Virus record (IMG/VR): IMGVR_UViG_3300036832_000206
Coordinates: 1 to 22,484 of that record
Reading direction: 5' to 3' (one strand)
Length of the DNA: 22,484 bases
Origin: a virus
Shown: one piece after another, positions 7,991-15,131 of the stretch
Numbering within the stretch: the first letter of the stretch is position 1
How the letters are laid out: the number at the start of each line of letters is the position of its first letter
Program-made: the position numbers and the translations under genes
Notes under the pieces: generated by a model
Database searches by the model: none
Told to the model about the DNA's origin: nothing
Seen by the model: only the letters and a program-made list of their open reading frames with translations

Positions 7991-8809
7991 ATGACTGCCG
8001 CATTGCCCTCAGACGCGTGGATCACGCTTGGTGATGTCAAGACCATCCTTGGCCCTGACGCACCAACAACGCCTGAGGGCGATGCGGCATTACAACTCAA
8101 CATCGACTCTGCGGTCGAATTGCTGTACTCATTGAGCGGCAGGCAATTCCCAGGCACAATGAGCTCAACTGTTCGACCGACTTCAAAACCATCGTATATG
8201 CCTGTTGATACTTGGGCCTCCCAAATGAGAGTAGGTCTGTGGTCGTCTGGCTGGAACGCAAGCTGGCTATGGGGAATCTGCTCTGGATGCCATTACGCAG
8301 GTTGCTGCAATCCTGATACAATTGGTCTGGGTCGCAGTCCGGTCATCAGCGTTGAGCAAGTACAAATTGACGCTAACATCCTTGATCCGTCTGAGTATCA
8401 GGTATATGAACAAAAGTGGCTCACGCGGATGACGTGCTGCGATGGATGGCCGACATGCCAGAGATTGTCATGCCCCGTTGGCGATCCGTGTACATTCGAG
8501 GTTCAATTTACATGGGGACAAGACCCACCTCAAATTGGCAAGACTGCCGCAGGCAAGCTCTCATCTGAGCTGTACAAGGCCGATCAACCAGGACTAGCAT
8601 GTACATTGCCGCAACGGATCACCAGCATTACCAGGCAGGGCGTGTCAATTGCGATCTTGGATCCGCAGACGTTCCTGGACAAAGGTCTGACCGGCAATTA
8701 CCAAATTGACATATTCATCAAAGCCTATAACCCAGGAGGACAAGTCAGACGCCCCACGGTGTTCAGCCCAGACGTCATCAACACAGCACGCAAGCAGACT
8801 TATCCATGA
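7991..8809 (+). CDS. Head-to-tail adaptor (connector), cysteine-rich
   Basis: This 272-aa neck protein is expected to bind under the portal ring and link it to the tail (functional analogue of HK97 gp6 or SPP1 gp15). The start at 7991 is preferred over the ATG at 7988 because AAGGGAGG ends four bases before it. The N-terminal helix region AVELLYSLSGRQFPGTM is typical. Two cysteine clusters follow: C97, C100, C105, C106 and C149, C150, C156, C161, C167. The C-terminal half shows the family pattern GKTAAGKLSSELYKA, then CTLPQRITSITRQGVSI, ending GLTGNYQIDIFIKAYNPGG. The stop overlaps the next start (ATGA). I am confident of the family by pattern; zinc or disulfide binding by the cysteines is a guess. 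Confidence 0.8.
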   Translation: MTAALPSDAWITLGDVKTILGPDAPTTPEGDAALQLNIDSAVELLYSLSGRQFPGTMSSTVRPTSKPSYMPVDTWASQMRVGLWSSGWNASWLWGICSGCHYAGCCNPDTIGLGRSPVISVEQVQIDANILDPSEYQVYEQKWLTRMTCCDGWPTCQRLSCPVGDPCTFEVQFTWGQDPPQIGKTAAGKLSSELYKADQPGLACTLPQRITSITRQGVSIAILDPQTFLDKGLTGNYQIDIFIKAYNPGGQVRRPTVFSPDVINTARKQTYP

Positions 8810-9087
8810 GCTACAGATATGATCCATTCAGGGCACATCCACCACAAGAGCCAGAGTTCTGTGCCGAGATCATATTCAGCAAATATGATCGTTCTCGGGT
8901 CAAGGTCAAGATCAACGATGCTGATACAGCATGGTCTGTTAGCTGGGGCGATACTGCTGATGGTGATGTCGTTGAGTCTGGCGTGACTGAGGTCATCCAT
9001 CAGTATGGTGATACCCAGCAAGGTACGGCATATGAGATCAAAGTCATCAAAGGTACCAAGGATTTCACGCAAAGGATCACATACTGA
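8806..9087 (+). CDS. Small neck-region protein with PKD/Ig-like beta pattern
   Basis: This 93-aa protein overlaps the adaptor by four bases (ATGA) and the next gene by one base. Residues ~28-90 read as alternating strands with WSVSWGDTADGDVV, then VIHQYGDTQQGTAYEIKVIKG. The W-G-D turn, the later H-x-Y and the final Y-E-I-K-V strand resemble a PKD-type immunoglobulin-like fold. Such folds are frequent decorations of virion proteins. The first ~20 residues are Pro/His-rich and probably extended. It is likely to be a structural or decorating protein of the neck or head, but no exact family was recognised. Confidence 0.6.
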   Translation: MSYRYDPFRAHPPQEPEFCAEIIFSKYDRSRVKVKINDADTAWSVSWGDTADGDVVESGVTEVIHQYGDTQQGTAYEIKVIKGTKDFTQRITY

Positions 9088-9587
9088 TGATCTATGACCT
9101 TGCAACCAAATTGCTTGGTTTGGTTGCCGATGGCCTTGCTAATCAAGGGGTCACGGTGCCTGACCGGCAGTATGTGGCGCCTGGTAGCGATCTTGTGTTT
9201 GACTGCGAGCAACTCACCGTTCGGCTCACCCGCATTATCCCAGGTATGCAAGGTTCAGATACACCATTCCCTGTCGTTACACACAGCAAATTGCGCAAAT
9301 CCTGCGAATTGTTCGTTACCATGGTACGTTGCGTTCCAACGTTCCATAGCGATGGTTCGCCACCGACTGCTGACGAATATGAACCGCAGACGCAGATCCT
9401 GTTTGATGATGCGATGGCGTTGCGGATCGTTGTGGAGGATATTGAGCACAAGCATCTGCTTTTGCCGCCTAACATCCCTGCTACGGTTGGTGAACTGCAC
9501 ACAGTCGGTCCACTTGGCGGCTTTGCAGCCAATGAGATGATGTACAGCGCTGAGATCGTCAGCAATAAGACTGGGTGGGTGGGCTGA
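9087..9587 (+). CDS. Probable tail terminator / head-tail joining protein
   Basis: This 166-aa protein begins within the stop of the previous gene (TGATG). It carries YVAPGSDLVFDCEQLTVRL near residues 29-47, SCELFVTMVRCVPTF in the middle, and a late GPLGGFAANEMMYSAEIV strand. This arrangement of a helical N-terminus, a central antiparallel sheet and a final strand resembles the gpU/tail-terminator type proteins that cap the tube. I recall the DCEQLTV pattern from actinophage neck genes. Its position directly before an HK97 gp10-like gene and the tail assembly chaperones agrees with this. No membrane segment is seen. The exact role within the neck remains inferred. Confidence 0.65.
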   Translation: MIYDLATKLLGLVADGLANQGVTVPDRQYVAPGSDLVFDCEQLTVRLTRIIPGMQGSDTPFPVVTHSKLRKSCELFVTMVRCVPTFHSDGSPPTADEYEPQTQILFDDAMALRIVVEDIEHKHLLLPPNIPATVGELHTVGPLGGFAANEMMYSAEIVSNKTGWVG

Positions 9588-10048
9588 TGGCAGTTCAAAT
9601 TGCCCAAGGCAAGATCAATGACGGTCCTGGCTACAAGATCGTTATTGATTCGAAGGCACTGGACGACATGCTGAAAGGTCCACATGGCGTTGTCGTCAAA
9701 TTCATGATCCAGCAAGCTGAGAAAGTCCAAGCTGCCGCCAAGCGTCAATGTGGATACAGCAGCGAGACGACAAGCAGTGGCCACGGCCATTTGCGGGATA
9801 GCATCGTCAAGCGCATAATGGCGAACGGTTCAGCAGAGCCGATCGTCATGGTAGGCAGTAGTCATCCAATTGCACTTATTCACCATAACGGCACGCGGCC
9901 GCATGTGATTTATCCACGCACTGCTAGTGTTCTGGCCTTCCCATCAGATTCTGCGCCGACTGGCACGGCGTTCGCTATGTATGTGAATCATCCTGGTACG
10001 CAACCGAATCGCTACTTGACCGACAATCTCAGACTTATCGCTACCTGA
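9587..10048 (+). CDS. HK97 gp10-like tail completion / neck protein
   Basis: This 153-aa protein is predicted to help finish the tail end that docks to the head. The start at 9587 gives the same TGATG junction as the gene before it; the in-frame GTG at 9575 is less likely. The features that place it are a long helix (~26-50, with MIQQAEKVQAAAKRQCG), the LRDSIVKRI segment, and the C-terminal block IHHNGTRPHVIYPR followed by VNHPGTQPNRYLTDNL. The RPHVIxP...HPGTxP pattern is the signature I associate with gp10-like minor tail proteins. Its place between the terminator-like gene and the chaperones is the usual one. Confidence 0.75.
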   Translation: MAVQIAQGKINDGPGYKIVIDSKALDDMLKGPHGVVVKFMIQQAEKVQAAAKRQCGYSSETTSSGHGHLRDSIVKRIMANGSAEPIVMVGSSHPIALIHHNGTRPHVIYPRTASVLAFPSDSAPTGTAFAMYVNHPGTQPNRYLTDNLRLIAT

Positions 10049-10057
10049 GGAGTGAGC

Positions 10058-10408
10058 ATGACCAAGCAGTTCAAGGCACCACGAAACACCAAGGCGCCAT
10101 TGGACTTTGAGCTCACTTATGAGCGGCTCATTGATGGCGAATGGGAAGAGCAAACGGACAAGTTCAAGGCACGCGGTCAAATCGCTGGACATCTCATGAT
10201 GCGCATTGCTGGCGTTATGGATTCAGGCGTATCCATCCAAGCTGCTGAAATGGTCACGCTACTCAATAGCGCGGTCTTGTCTGAGTACAGGCCGGCATTT
10301 ATGAAACTCATTGACGACAATGATGTCGCCATCCCCATCGAGACACTTGGCGAGATTCTTGAGTGGCTGGCTGAGGAGTACACAGAACGCCCTACGCAAT
10401 CGGCCTAG
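10058..10408 (+). CDS. Tail assembly chaperone, short form (gpG-like)
   Basis: This 116-aa protein is predicted to bind the tape measure protein during tail assembly. GAGGAG lies five bases before the ATG at 10058; the in-frame GTG at 10052 overlaps that site and is rejected. The protein is helical and charged, with YERLIDGEWEEQTDKFKARG near the start and ending ILEWLAEEYTERPTQSA. Size, position directly before a second small frame and the tape measure, and the lack of an independent ribosome site for the next frame all support the G/GT chaperone arrangement. It is the normal product when the ribosome does not shift frame. Confidence 0.8.
   Translation: MTKQFKAPRNTKAPLDFELTYERLIDGEWEEQTDKFKARGQIAGHLMMRIAGVMDSGVSIQAAEMVTLLNSAVLSEYRPAFMKLIDDNDVAIPIETLGEILEWLAEEYTERPTQSA
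10390..10393 (+). promoter_or_regulatory. Candidate -1 frameshift site (CCCT) in the chaperone gene
   Basis: The second chaperone frame is -1 relative to the first and is open only from 10375, because TGA at 10372-10374 closes it upstream. The shift must therefore fall between 10375 and the TAG at 10406-10408. Within that stretch no classic X-XXY-YYZ heptamer is visible. The best pairing is the Pro codon CCT (10391-10393) slipping back to CCC (10390-10392), followed by TAC. This gives ERP then YAIGLALFGW. A small stem TTTGG/CCAAA (10414-10418 with 10424-10428) lies downstream. The exact base is a proposal. Confidence 0.45.
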
Positions 10409-10722
10409 CCTTATTTGGTTGGGCCAAAGAGACATGGGCGGACTTCAATGGTCGATTGCTCATGCAAAATGTAAATTGGGAGGATTTGGACGCTGCTGAA
10501 TTGTGTAACGTCATCTATAGCATGGTGATCGATGACGTCTGCGAGCAAGGAGTAGCGCGCGTTGAAGCACGTGAGGCTATCGACAAGCGATTGGCGGATC
10601 ATTTGATGCGATTCAATGCCCAGCAAGGCATAAAGCAGGAGCCTGAGCCATTCAAGCTTGATCCTGCTTTTGCTGCCAAACTCGGCATTAGATTGCCTGC
10701 GCCAGCTGGGAAGCAGCCATGA
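10393..10722 (+). CDS. Tail assembly chaperone, frameshifted extension (gpT-like part of the G-T fusion)
   Basis: This is the downstream half of the chaperone pair, read in the -1 frame. Continuous sense sequence runs through YAIGLALFGWAKETWADF, then LLMQNVNWEDLDAAEL, and ends RLPAPAGKQP. The internal ATG at 10456 has no ribosome site before it, and translation upstream of it is clearly protein-like, so independent start is unlikely. Joined at the proposed slip site, the fusion would be about 221 aa (112 plus 109). The stop overlaps the tape measure start (ATGA), coupling the two. In lambda-like phages the fused form recruits tube subunits to the tape measure; that role is carried over by analogy. 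Confidence 0.75.
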   Translation, partial: YAIGLALFGWAKETWADFNGRLLMQNVNWEDLDAAELCNVIYSMVIDDVCEQGVARVEAREAIDKRLADHLMRFNAQQGIKQEPEPFKLDPAFAAKLGIRLPAPAGKQP

Positions 10723-13274
10723 CAGTCATTGGTGAAGCTTACATCAAAATCAAGGGTGTCACCGAAGCTGACATGGGCAAATCCCTGACGGGTGTTGAGA
10801 ATCAAATTGAAGGCGTCGGTACATCAGCAGAGAAGTCAAGTGGACGCGCCAAGGCTGCCTTCAGGCAGATGGGTAGCGCACTTGGCAATGCATTTGGTCC
10901 AGCATTTGGCCCAATTGGCGAAATCATGGAGAAATTTGGTGAGATCGACAAAGCGGCAGGCGGACTCAAAAAGAACATAGGCGTGTACGCATTGGGCATC
11001 GGCGGTGCGATGACCACTGCAGGCACGATGATCACAACTTGGTCGGACAAGGACAAAACATCAACGGCGCAACTTGAGACGGCAGTCAAGAATGCCGGCG
11101 GCTCATGGGAAAAGTACAAGGACCAAACTGAAGAGGCAGTAAAACATCAAGAGGGATTTGGCCATACTGCTGTTGAGACCCAAGATGCCTTGACAGATTT
11201 GGTGACTAGGACGCATGACATTCACAAGTCATATGAGAATATGAATCTGGTTGCGGACATAGCTGCTCAAAAGCACACCTCATTAGCAAGCGCTGCCAGC
11301 ATTGTTTCACGTGTAATGAATGGTCAGACGCGTACATTGAAGTTGTACGGTATCAGCCAAGATTCACTCAACACCGCCATGGACAAAGGTGTGTATCATA
11401 CCAAGAACATGGCAATGCAGGAGGCACTTACCAAGCAACAGACAGACAAGAATGCTATTGCTAATCTGGCGTTGAAAGATGCACAAATTCGCAATCAACT
11501 AGCAACAACCAAAAACAAAGATGAACAAGCCAAGCTAACCAAGATACTGCATGATGATGCGCTCAAGCATGCTGAGCTGTCAGCAAGTATGAGCAAAAGC
11601 AGTGCTAAAGCTAGCACTTTGAAGACAGACTTGGCCAACATGGCCAAGGGCGCACAAGGTGGTGCCGCAGGCATTGAGTTGTTGAAGGAGAAACTCAAAG
11701 GCCAAGCTGCTATCGCTGCTGATACATTCTCCGGCAAGATGAAAGCCATAAAGGCCAGGATTGAAGACTTTGTCGGTGAGGTCGGGCAAAAAGTTGGTCC
11801 TGTTCTGCAAGCGGCAGGCCCCGCACTCATGGGCTTTGGCGCCATCATAGAGACTGGCGTTGTCCAGAAAATGGGCAAAGGTATCAAATTGCTTGCCGCA
11901 TGGGACAAGGAAAGCAAGATTGTTCAAGCGGTCACCAAGATCGGCACGGGTATCAACTACGCATTTGGTTTGTCTGAAGATGCGGCACTTGGCCCAATGG
12001 TTCTGGTTGTTGCTGCTATTGCCGCTTTGGCTGCTGGCGTCGTCATTGCTTACTTGAAGTTCAAGCCATTTCACGATCTTGTCAATGCGGTCGCTCGTGA
12101 CCTCAAGAAATGGTTCCTGGATGCTTTCGATGCGGTCAAGAAAGGCTTTGAAGACTTTGTTCATGGCTTTGAGGCCGTTTGGTCTACCGTAGTTGGTATT
12201 GTCAAGAAATATGGCTTGCTAATCCTTGCTGCTGTAGCACCATTCATCGGCATTCCGTTGCTGATCATTACGCACTGGAAGACGATTGTTGGATTCTTTA
12301 CCAAGTTGCCAGGTGAAGTCGTCAATGCCGTAGGCAACATTGGACGTACCATATGGTCTGCTGTCTCTGCCGGCATTACGTGGATCAAAGGCAAGTTCAA
12401 GGATGCTATTGATCTATGGGTTGACATCTACATCAAATTCCCATTGCGGGTGTTGAAGGCTATCGGCAATTTGGGCAGCAAGATCTGGACTGCAATCACA
12501 GATGGCCTAGCAACCATGAAGTCCAAGGTAATGGACTTCATTGGCGGCGTGGTAACATTCTTCGCTACGTTCCCCGCAAAGGTTATGCGAGCAATTGGTA
12601 ACTTGGGCTCCCAAATCTGGGGCGGCATTCAATCAGGCCTGGCCGCCATGAAGGATCACGTCACTACATGGGTGGGCAACGTTGCGGGATGGTTTGCCGG
12701 CTTGACTGGTAGGGCTGTACGTGCGATTGGCAACTTGGGCGGCGCAATTTGGAATGGCATTAGTAGTGGGCTCGGCACGGTCAAAACCAAGATCGGCAAC
12801 GCATTGAGCGGTGTCAAGACTGCGGTCACCAATGCCTTCACGGGTGCTGCCCAATGGCTGGTGAGTGCTGGCGGACAAATCATTGGCGGCTTGGTATCCG
12901 GCATCATCAGCTCAGTAGCAAGCAAGCTCAAGAGTGCTGTTAGCGGCATTGGCGGATTCATCAAGAGCCACAAAGGTCCAGAGGATTACGACCGTAGATT
13001 GCTTACGCCGCATGGTCATTGGATCATGGAAGGCCTCATCAAAGGCATTGAGGGGCACTTGCCTAATCTCCACGCTACATTACGTGGCGTAGGTGACAGC
13101 ATCAAATTGCCCATGCATCCCAATGCTGCCGGCGTAGTTGGCGGTGCTGGTGGCGGGTTTGGCGCCACACGAGTGATCAATTTGTTCCCAAATGCACAAA
13201 TTGACTTTGGGCGTGAGGACCCAGCATTCATAGTCCAGCGGCTGCAAACAGCATTGAGGGCAAGCAGGTTCTGA
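10719..13274 (+). CDS. Tail tape measure protein
   Basis: This 851-aa protein is the longest complete gene in the window and follows the chaperones, as tape measures do. Residues ~1-130 are Gly/Ala-rich with amphipathic helices. Residues ~130-400 are a helical rod rich in Lys, Gln and Ala. Hydrophobic stretches at ~427-447 and ~498-518 are likely membrane segments used when DNA crosses the host envelope. Four repeats of 44 residues (529-704) follow. Near the end is SHKGPEDYDRRLLTPHGHW followed by MEGLIKGI, a motif common near the C-terminus of tape measures. At about 0.15 nm per helical residue the protein predicts a tail near 125-130 nm. GC is low here (23/60 in one sampled line). Confidence 0.93.
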   Translation: MTVIGEAYIKIKGVTEADMGKSLTGVENQIEGVGTSAEKSSGRAKAAFRQMGSALGNAFGPAFGPIGEIMEKFGEIDKAAGGLKKNIGVYALGIGGAMTTAGTMITTWSDKDKTSTAQLETAVKNAGGSWEKYKDQTEEAVKHQEGFGHTAVETQDALTDLVTRTHDIHKSYENMNLVADIAAQKHTSLASAASIVSRVMNGQTRTLKLYGISQDSLNTAMDKGVYHTKNMAMQEALTKQQTDKNAIANLALKDAQIRNQLATTKNKDEQAKLTKILHDDALKHAELSASMSKSSAKASTLKTDLANMAKGAQGGAAGIELLKEKLKGQAAIAADTFSGKMKAIKARIEDFVGEVGQKVGPVLQAAGPALMGFGAIIETGVVQKMGKGIKLLAAWDKESKIVQAVTKIGTGINYAFGLSEDAALGPMVLVVAAIAALAAGVVIAYLKFKPFHDLVNAVARDLKKWFLDAFDAVKKGFEDFVHGFEAVWSTVVGIVKKYGLLILAAVAPFIGIPLLIITHWKTIVGFFTKLPGEVVNAVGNIGRTIWSAVSAGITWIKGKFKDAIDLWVDIYIKFPLRVLKAIGNLGSKIWTAITDGLATMKSKVMDFIGGVVTFFATFPAKVMRAIGNLGSQIWGGIQSGLAAMKDHVTTWVGNVAGWFAGLTGRAVRAIGNLGGAIWNGISSGLGTVKTKIGNALSGVKTAVTNAFTGAAQWLVSAGGQIIGGLVSGIISSVASKLKSAVSGIGGFIKSHKGPEDYDRRLLTPHGHWIMEGLIKGIEGHLPNLHATLRGVGDSIKLPMHPNAAGVVGGAGGGFGATRVINLFPNAQIDFGREDPAFIVQRLQTALRASRF
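12303..12830 (+). repeat. Four tandem 44-residue repeats in the tape measure
   Basis: The motif A-(I/V)-G-N-(L/I)-G-x-x-I-W recurs with its Asn at residues 540, 584, 628 and 672, an exact spacing of 44 residues (132 bases). Each unit also carries a Gly-rich turn and a Lys after the motif, and most start with (F/L)-P. The DNA copies have diverged, so this is an old protein-level duplication, not a recent DNA repeat. Confidence 0.85.
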
Positions 13275-13275
13275 T

Positions 13276-14175
13276 ATGCCAACGACTGCGCGGCTTGTTG
13301 ACGAGCTCACTGGCGAGAGCATTTGGATTGAGCTTGACGACGGTGATCCTGCCTGGTGTGATTCCCCATATTTCACAAGCAGTATCGACTTGGGCTTTGC
13401 CGCTCCACGTGCCGTGCAGAATAACATCCCAGACGCTAATGGCACAACTGATTTGACTGAATTCCACGCAGACAAAGTTGTGACGTGGAATGGTTACATC
13501 AGGCCAACGCTTGATGCCCCATTCCCAGCCGTATCATGGGATAAGGTGCGTCGTTTATGCGCACCAAATCGACGTCCATGGTTGTTTGTTCAAGAGAATG
13601 GCTGGGATGAAGAACGTCGCATGATATTGCGGTGCGACTCCCTCACATCACCACTTGACCGGCAATATGGACCGATGATCGTCGCCGCCATCACATGGAA
13701 GGTCCCAAGTGGTGTGATGGAGTCGAGCACGCTCAACATACAGACGTGCTCGATCGCAGGCGGTACAGGCGGAATGTGCATCGACAAGAATGGCTATTGC
13801 TTCCAAAAGGTAACTTGCAACAATTTCAGCGCAGGCAGCTTTGGCGGCGCAAGCATAATCACCAATGACGGCAGTGTGGTTACATACCCCATTATCGTCT
13901 TTGTCGGTCCAGCCAAGAATCCACGCGTGTACGATCCAGAGACCAATTTGGGCATTTACCTCAATGTGACGTTAGCAGCCGGACAACAGGTCGCCATCGA
14001 CACGTTGTACAAGACTGTGCAAGAGCCAGCAACGCCACCGATCAACAGGCTTGCTTGGTGGGATTACACAAAGTCGTCATGGGTAACGCTTGAGGGTGGC
14101 GACAATGAATTTGTCTATACCTCAGACGACAAAAAAGGATCTTGTACGTTCTACTGGCGAGATAGGTGGTCATAA
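13276..14175 (+). CDS. Minor tail protein, probable distal tail (Dit-like) protein
   Basis: This 299-aa protein starts one base after the tape measure stop, the usual place for the Dit protein that forms the ring at the tail tip. The N-terminal ~150 residues include ELTGESIWIELDDGD, then DKVVTWNGYIRPTLDAPFPA, RRPWLFVQENGWDEERRMI and PSGVMES. These fit the first half of siphovirus distal tail proteins (a strand-rich ring domain). The C-terminal half has a cysteine cluster (CSIAGGTGGMCIDKNGYCF, then VTCNNF) and a jelly-roll-like strand series ending TFYWRDRWS. The ribosome site is weak, so translation is probably coupled to the tape measure. Confidence 0.72.
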   Translation: MPTTARLVDELTGESIWIELDDGDPAWCDSPYFTSSIDLGFAAPRAVQNNIPDANGTTDLTEFHADKVVTWNGYIRPTLDAPFPAVSWDKVRRLCAPNRRPWLFVQENGWDEERRMILRCDSLTSPLDRQYGPMIVAAITWKVPSGVMESSTLNIQTCSIAGGTGGMCIDKNGYCFQKVTCNNFSAGSFGGASIITNDGSVVTYPIIVFVGPAKNPRVYDPETNLGIYLNVTLAAGQQVAIDTLYKTVQEPATPPINRLAWWDYTKSSWVTLEGGDNEFVYTSDDKKGSCTFYWRDRWS

Positions 14176-15131
14176 TGACTGCTCCTGTTGTGCATGGTGA
14201 TATCACGCCGCTGTACATGCAGCCTACGTCTGACCCTGCTGATCCTGCGCAGATTTGCTATGGCGCGTCTGACTATCGCTTGCTGGCGTCAGCCATCTTC
14301 CCTGGTGCTGGCATAGTGTCTGCTGCTGATTGGCAAATTACCAGTAGCAGCTCAGCCATATTGAATATCGCAACTGGAACCGCATGCGTAACAGGCACAT
14401 CAGCGGCAGAACAGCATAGCTACATTTGTCGCAATGCGGTCGTCAAGACCATTCAGCCGCCTGGACCGCCAGCAACCAATAACCGATATGACTTGATTTG
14501 CCTTACGGCGCATGATGGTCAAGTTGTTGGCGACCATGTTTATGAATGGCAAGTCCAATGCTTGAGCGGCGCTGAGGCAGCCTCGCCATCTGTCCCCGCA
14601 CTCCCCAAGGATAGCATCGCATTGGCGGCATGCTTGCGACGGCCAGCACAGGCCAATATCTTGGCTGCTGATATCACGGATTTGCGGACGCTAGCGGCAC
14701 TTCCATCACAAGCTGGAAGTACCAAGTACCAAAAGGTGGAATCAACCACAAGTTCAAGCAACTTCAGCACAACTGAAGCACGCGACACAACTATGCCGTA
14801 CATGACGTTAGTCGTTCAAGACGCTTCAAAGGTTTACAGACTCAGGTTCATTGGCGTTGCGCAAAACAGCGTTGCTGGTCGCATTATTGCCAGGATCAGG
14901 GATGGCGGCTCTGGGAATCCGACAATATCTTCAGCAGTACTTGCTGCGGGGCAAGCGTATGTGGGAGCAGGTGCTAACAACAACTCAAGCATCGTAGTTG
15001 AGCAAGATATGACTTTGCCAGTCGGCACGCATACACTTGGTATTTTTGGTCAGGCTTCCCAAGCCGGCAATGGTGTTTTGGTTGGCAGCGCAACGTCACG
15101 TAAGCAATTGACTGCTTCGATTGTGGGCTAA
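14175..15131 (+). CDS. Minor tail / baseplate protein
   Basis: This 318-aa protein overlaps the previous stop (TAATG), and AGGTGG lies five bases before its ATG; the GTG at 14166 sits inside that site. Residues ~1-180 contain a pattern I recall from baseplate proteins of many phages: NRYDLICLTAHDGQVVGDHV, then EAASPSVPALPKDSIALAAC, ending ILAADITDLR. Residues ~190-318 form a separate Ser/Gly/Ala-rich beta domain, with YRLRFIGVAQNS and a GTHTLGIFGQASQ segment. That domain could be a jelly-roll head for attachment. Neighbours are the Dit-like and hub-like genes, so it probably sits at the tail tip. Confidence 0.68.
   Translation: MTAPVVHGDITPLYMQPTSDPADPAQICYGASDYRLLASAIFPGAGIVSAADWQITSSSSAILNIATGTACVTGTSAAEQHSYICRNAVVKTIQPPGPPATNNRYDLICLTAHDGQVVGDHVYEWQVQCLSGAEAASPSVPALPKDSIALAACLRRPAQANILAADITDLRTLAALPSQAGSTKYQKVESTTSSSNFSTTEARDTTMPYMTLVVQDASKVYRLRFIGVAQNSVAGRIIARIRDGGSGNPTISSAVLAAGQAYVGAGANNNSSIVVEQDMTLPVGTHTLGIFGQASQAGNGVLVGSATSRKQLTASIVG

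Noticed and set aside
9143-9790. 215-aa reverse-strand open frame
   Set aside because: It crosses two overlapping + strand neck genes and shows no family pattern.
10456-10722. Independent 88-aa gene starting at ATG 10456
   Set aside because: No ribosome site precedes it, and protein-like sequence continues upstream in the same frame to 10375, as expected for a frameshift product.
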